From NCBI RefSeq assembly GCF_001425835.1, contig NZ_LMDP01000001.1, positions 373,476-437,475 on the forward strand: 64,000 nt of DNA. The letters run 5' to 3'. Origin of the DNA: Afipia sp. Root123D2. Lineage in GTDB: Bacteria > Pseudomonadota > Alphaproteobacteria > Rhizobiales > Xanthobacteraceae. Shown here piece after piece: positions 63,817 to 64,000 of this stretch. Position 1 is the first letter of the stretch, and every line of letters starts with the position of its first letter. The position numbers were made by a program, and so were the translations under genes. The notes beneath the pieces were generated by a model. The model was not told the origin of the DNA and did not search any database. It worked only from the letters and a program-made list of their open reading frames with translations.

Positions 63817-64000
63817 TCATATCCGCTCGATGTCTTTGGTGCCGAACAGGCCGTATGGCTTGATCATGAGGACGATAATCAGAACGTAGAATGGCGCGAT
63901 CTCGTAGAGATTGCCCCAGTGCAGGTATTCGCTGTCGATGAAGTGGGCGAGATGCTCGAGCACACCGATGATGATGCCGCCGAGCACCGCGCCGCCGATG
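63817..64000 (-). CDS. livH: ABC transporter permease LivH (second system), cut by window edge
   Basis: Only the C-terminal 60 residues are in view. Reading from the edge: IGGAVLGGIIIGVLEHLAHF...HWGNLYEIAPFYVLIIVLMIKPYGLFGTKDIERI-stop, the typical LivH ending GLFG. The rest lies right of the window. This portion is not flagged as a separate reading frame because of its truncated start. Confidence 0.9.
   Translation of the reverse strand, partial: IGGAVLGGIIIGVLEHLAHFIDSEYLHWGNLYEIAPFYVLIIVLMIKPYGLFGTKDIERI

Noticed and set aside
63617..63820. 67-residue gene after livH
   Set aside because: The frame runs through the hairpin repeat and overlaps the livH stop; translation reflects the repeat.
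61185..63863. 892-codon open frame on the plus strand
   Set aside because: Lies opposite livK, livM and a repeat; sequence is low-complexity with no family features, while the minus-strand genes are unambiguous.

Overview
The window is high-GC alphaproteobacterial DNA. Gene content, gene order and intergenic repeat types suggest the Bradyrhizobium / Rhodopseudomonas / Afipia group (Nitrobacteraceae, Hyphomicrobiales). This placement is an inference from gene families and repeat style, not from a marker-gene comparison.

Layout. (1) 1-9066: right end of a podovirus-like prophage. It carries virion ejection-type proteins, a short tail-fibre adaptor, a tail-spike-like protein with two tandem repeats, and a lysis cassette. 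It ends in a 45-bp duplicate of the 3' part of a tRNA-Lys(CTT) gene, which I read as attR. The integrase and the complete tRNA should lie left of the window. (2) 9179-21237: an FMN 2-hydroxyacid dehydrogenase, then a branched-chain-amino-acid-type ABC transporter (livHMGF and livK) around an acyl-CoA synthetase. Next come an APH-like kinase, a DUF6285-type small protein, an enoyl-CoA hydratase and an acyl-CoA dehydrogenase. The kinase, small protein and dehydrogenase recall the Pseudomonas levulinate (lva) pathway, so this looks like uptake and catabolism of a 4-hydroxy- or keto-acid. (3) 21273-25450: glutathione transferase, small proteins, hemE and a Baeyer-Villiger-type monooxygenase. (4) 25540-44390: a C1/oxalate block. 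It holds PEP carboxylase, a tungstate ABC transporter (tupABC), three MoeA-type proteins (one fused to a periplasmic-binding-like domain), mobA, fdhD, mobB, a TusA-like protein, an oxalate/formate antiporter with a 41-residue partner protein, and a two-subunit NAD-linked formate dehydrogenase of the tungsten FDH1 type. Together these can import oxalate/formate and tungstate, build and sulfurate the pterin cofactor, oxidise formate to CO2 with NADH, and fix carbon through PEP carboxylase.

(5) 44485-46000: a decayed nickel locus with a broken nikR and the C-terminal stump of a TonB receptor, next to an intact Ni/Co permease. (6) 46010-57333: mixed genes: amidase, an AT-rich foreign gene with a PD-(D/E)XK-like motif, GST, outer-membrane beta-barrel, VOC protein, a nucleotide cyclase fused to an SUMF1-type domain, DUF4399, MFS and a CxxCH secreted protein. 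A decayed copy of the VOC gene lies near 49.3 kb. (7) 57524-64000: a second liv-type transporter (livF, livK, livM, partial livH) with a CaiB/BaiF CoA-transferase and a PaaK-like ligase, separated by copies of intergenic palindromic repeats.
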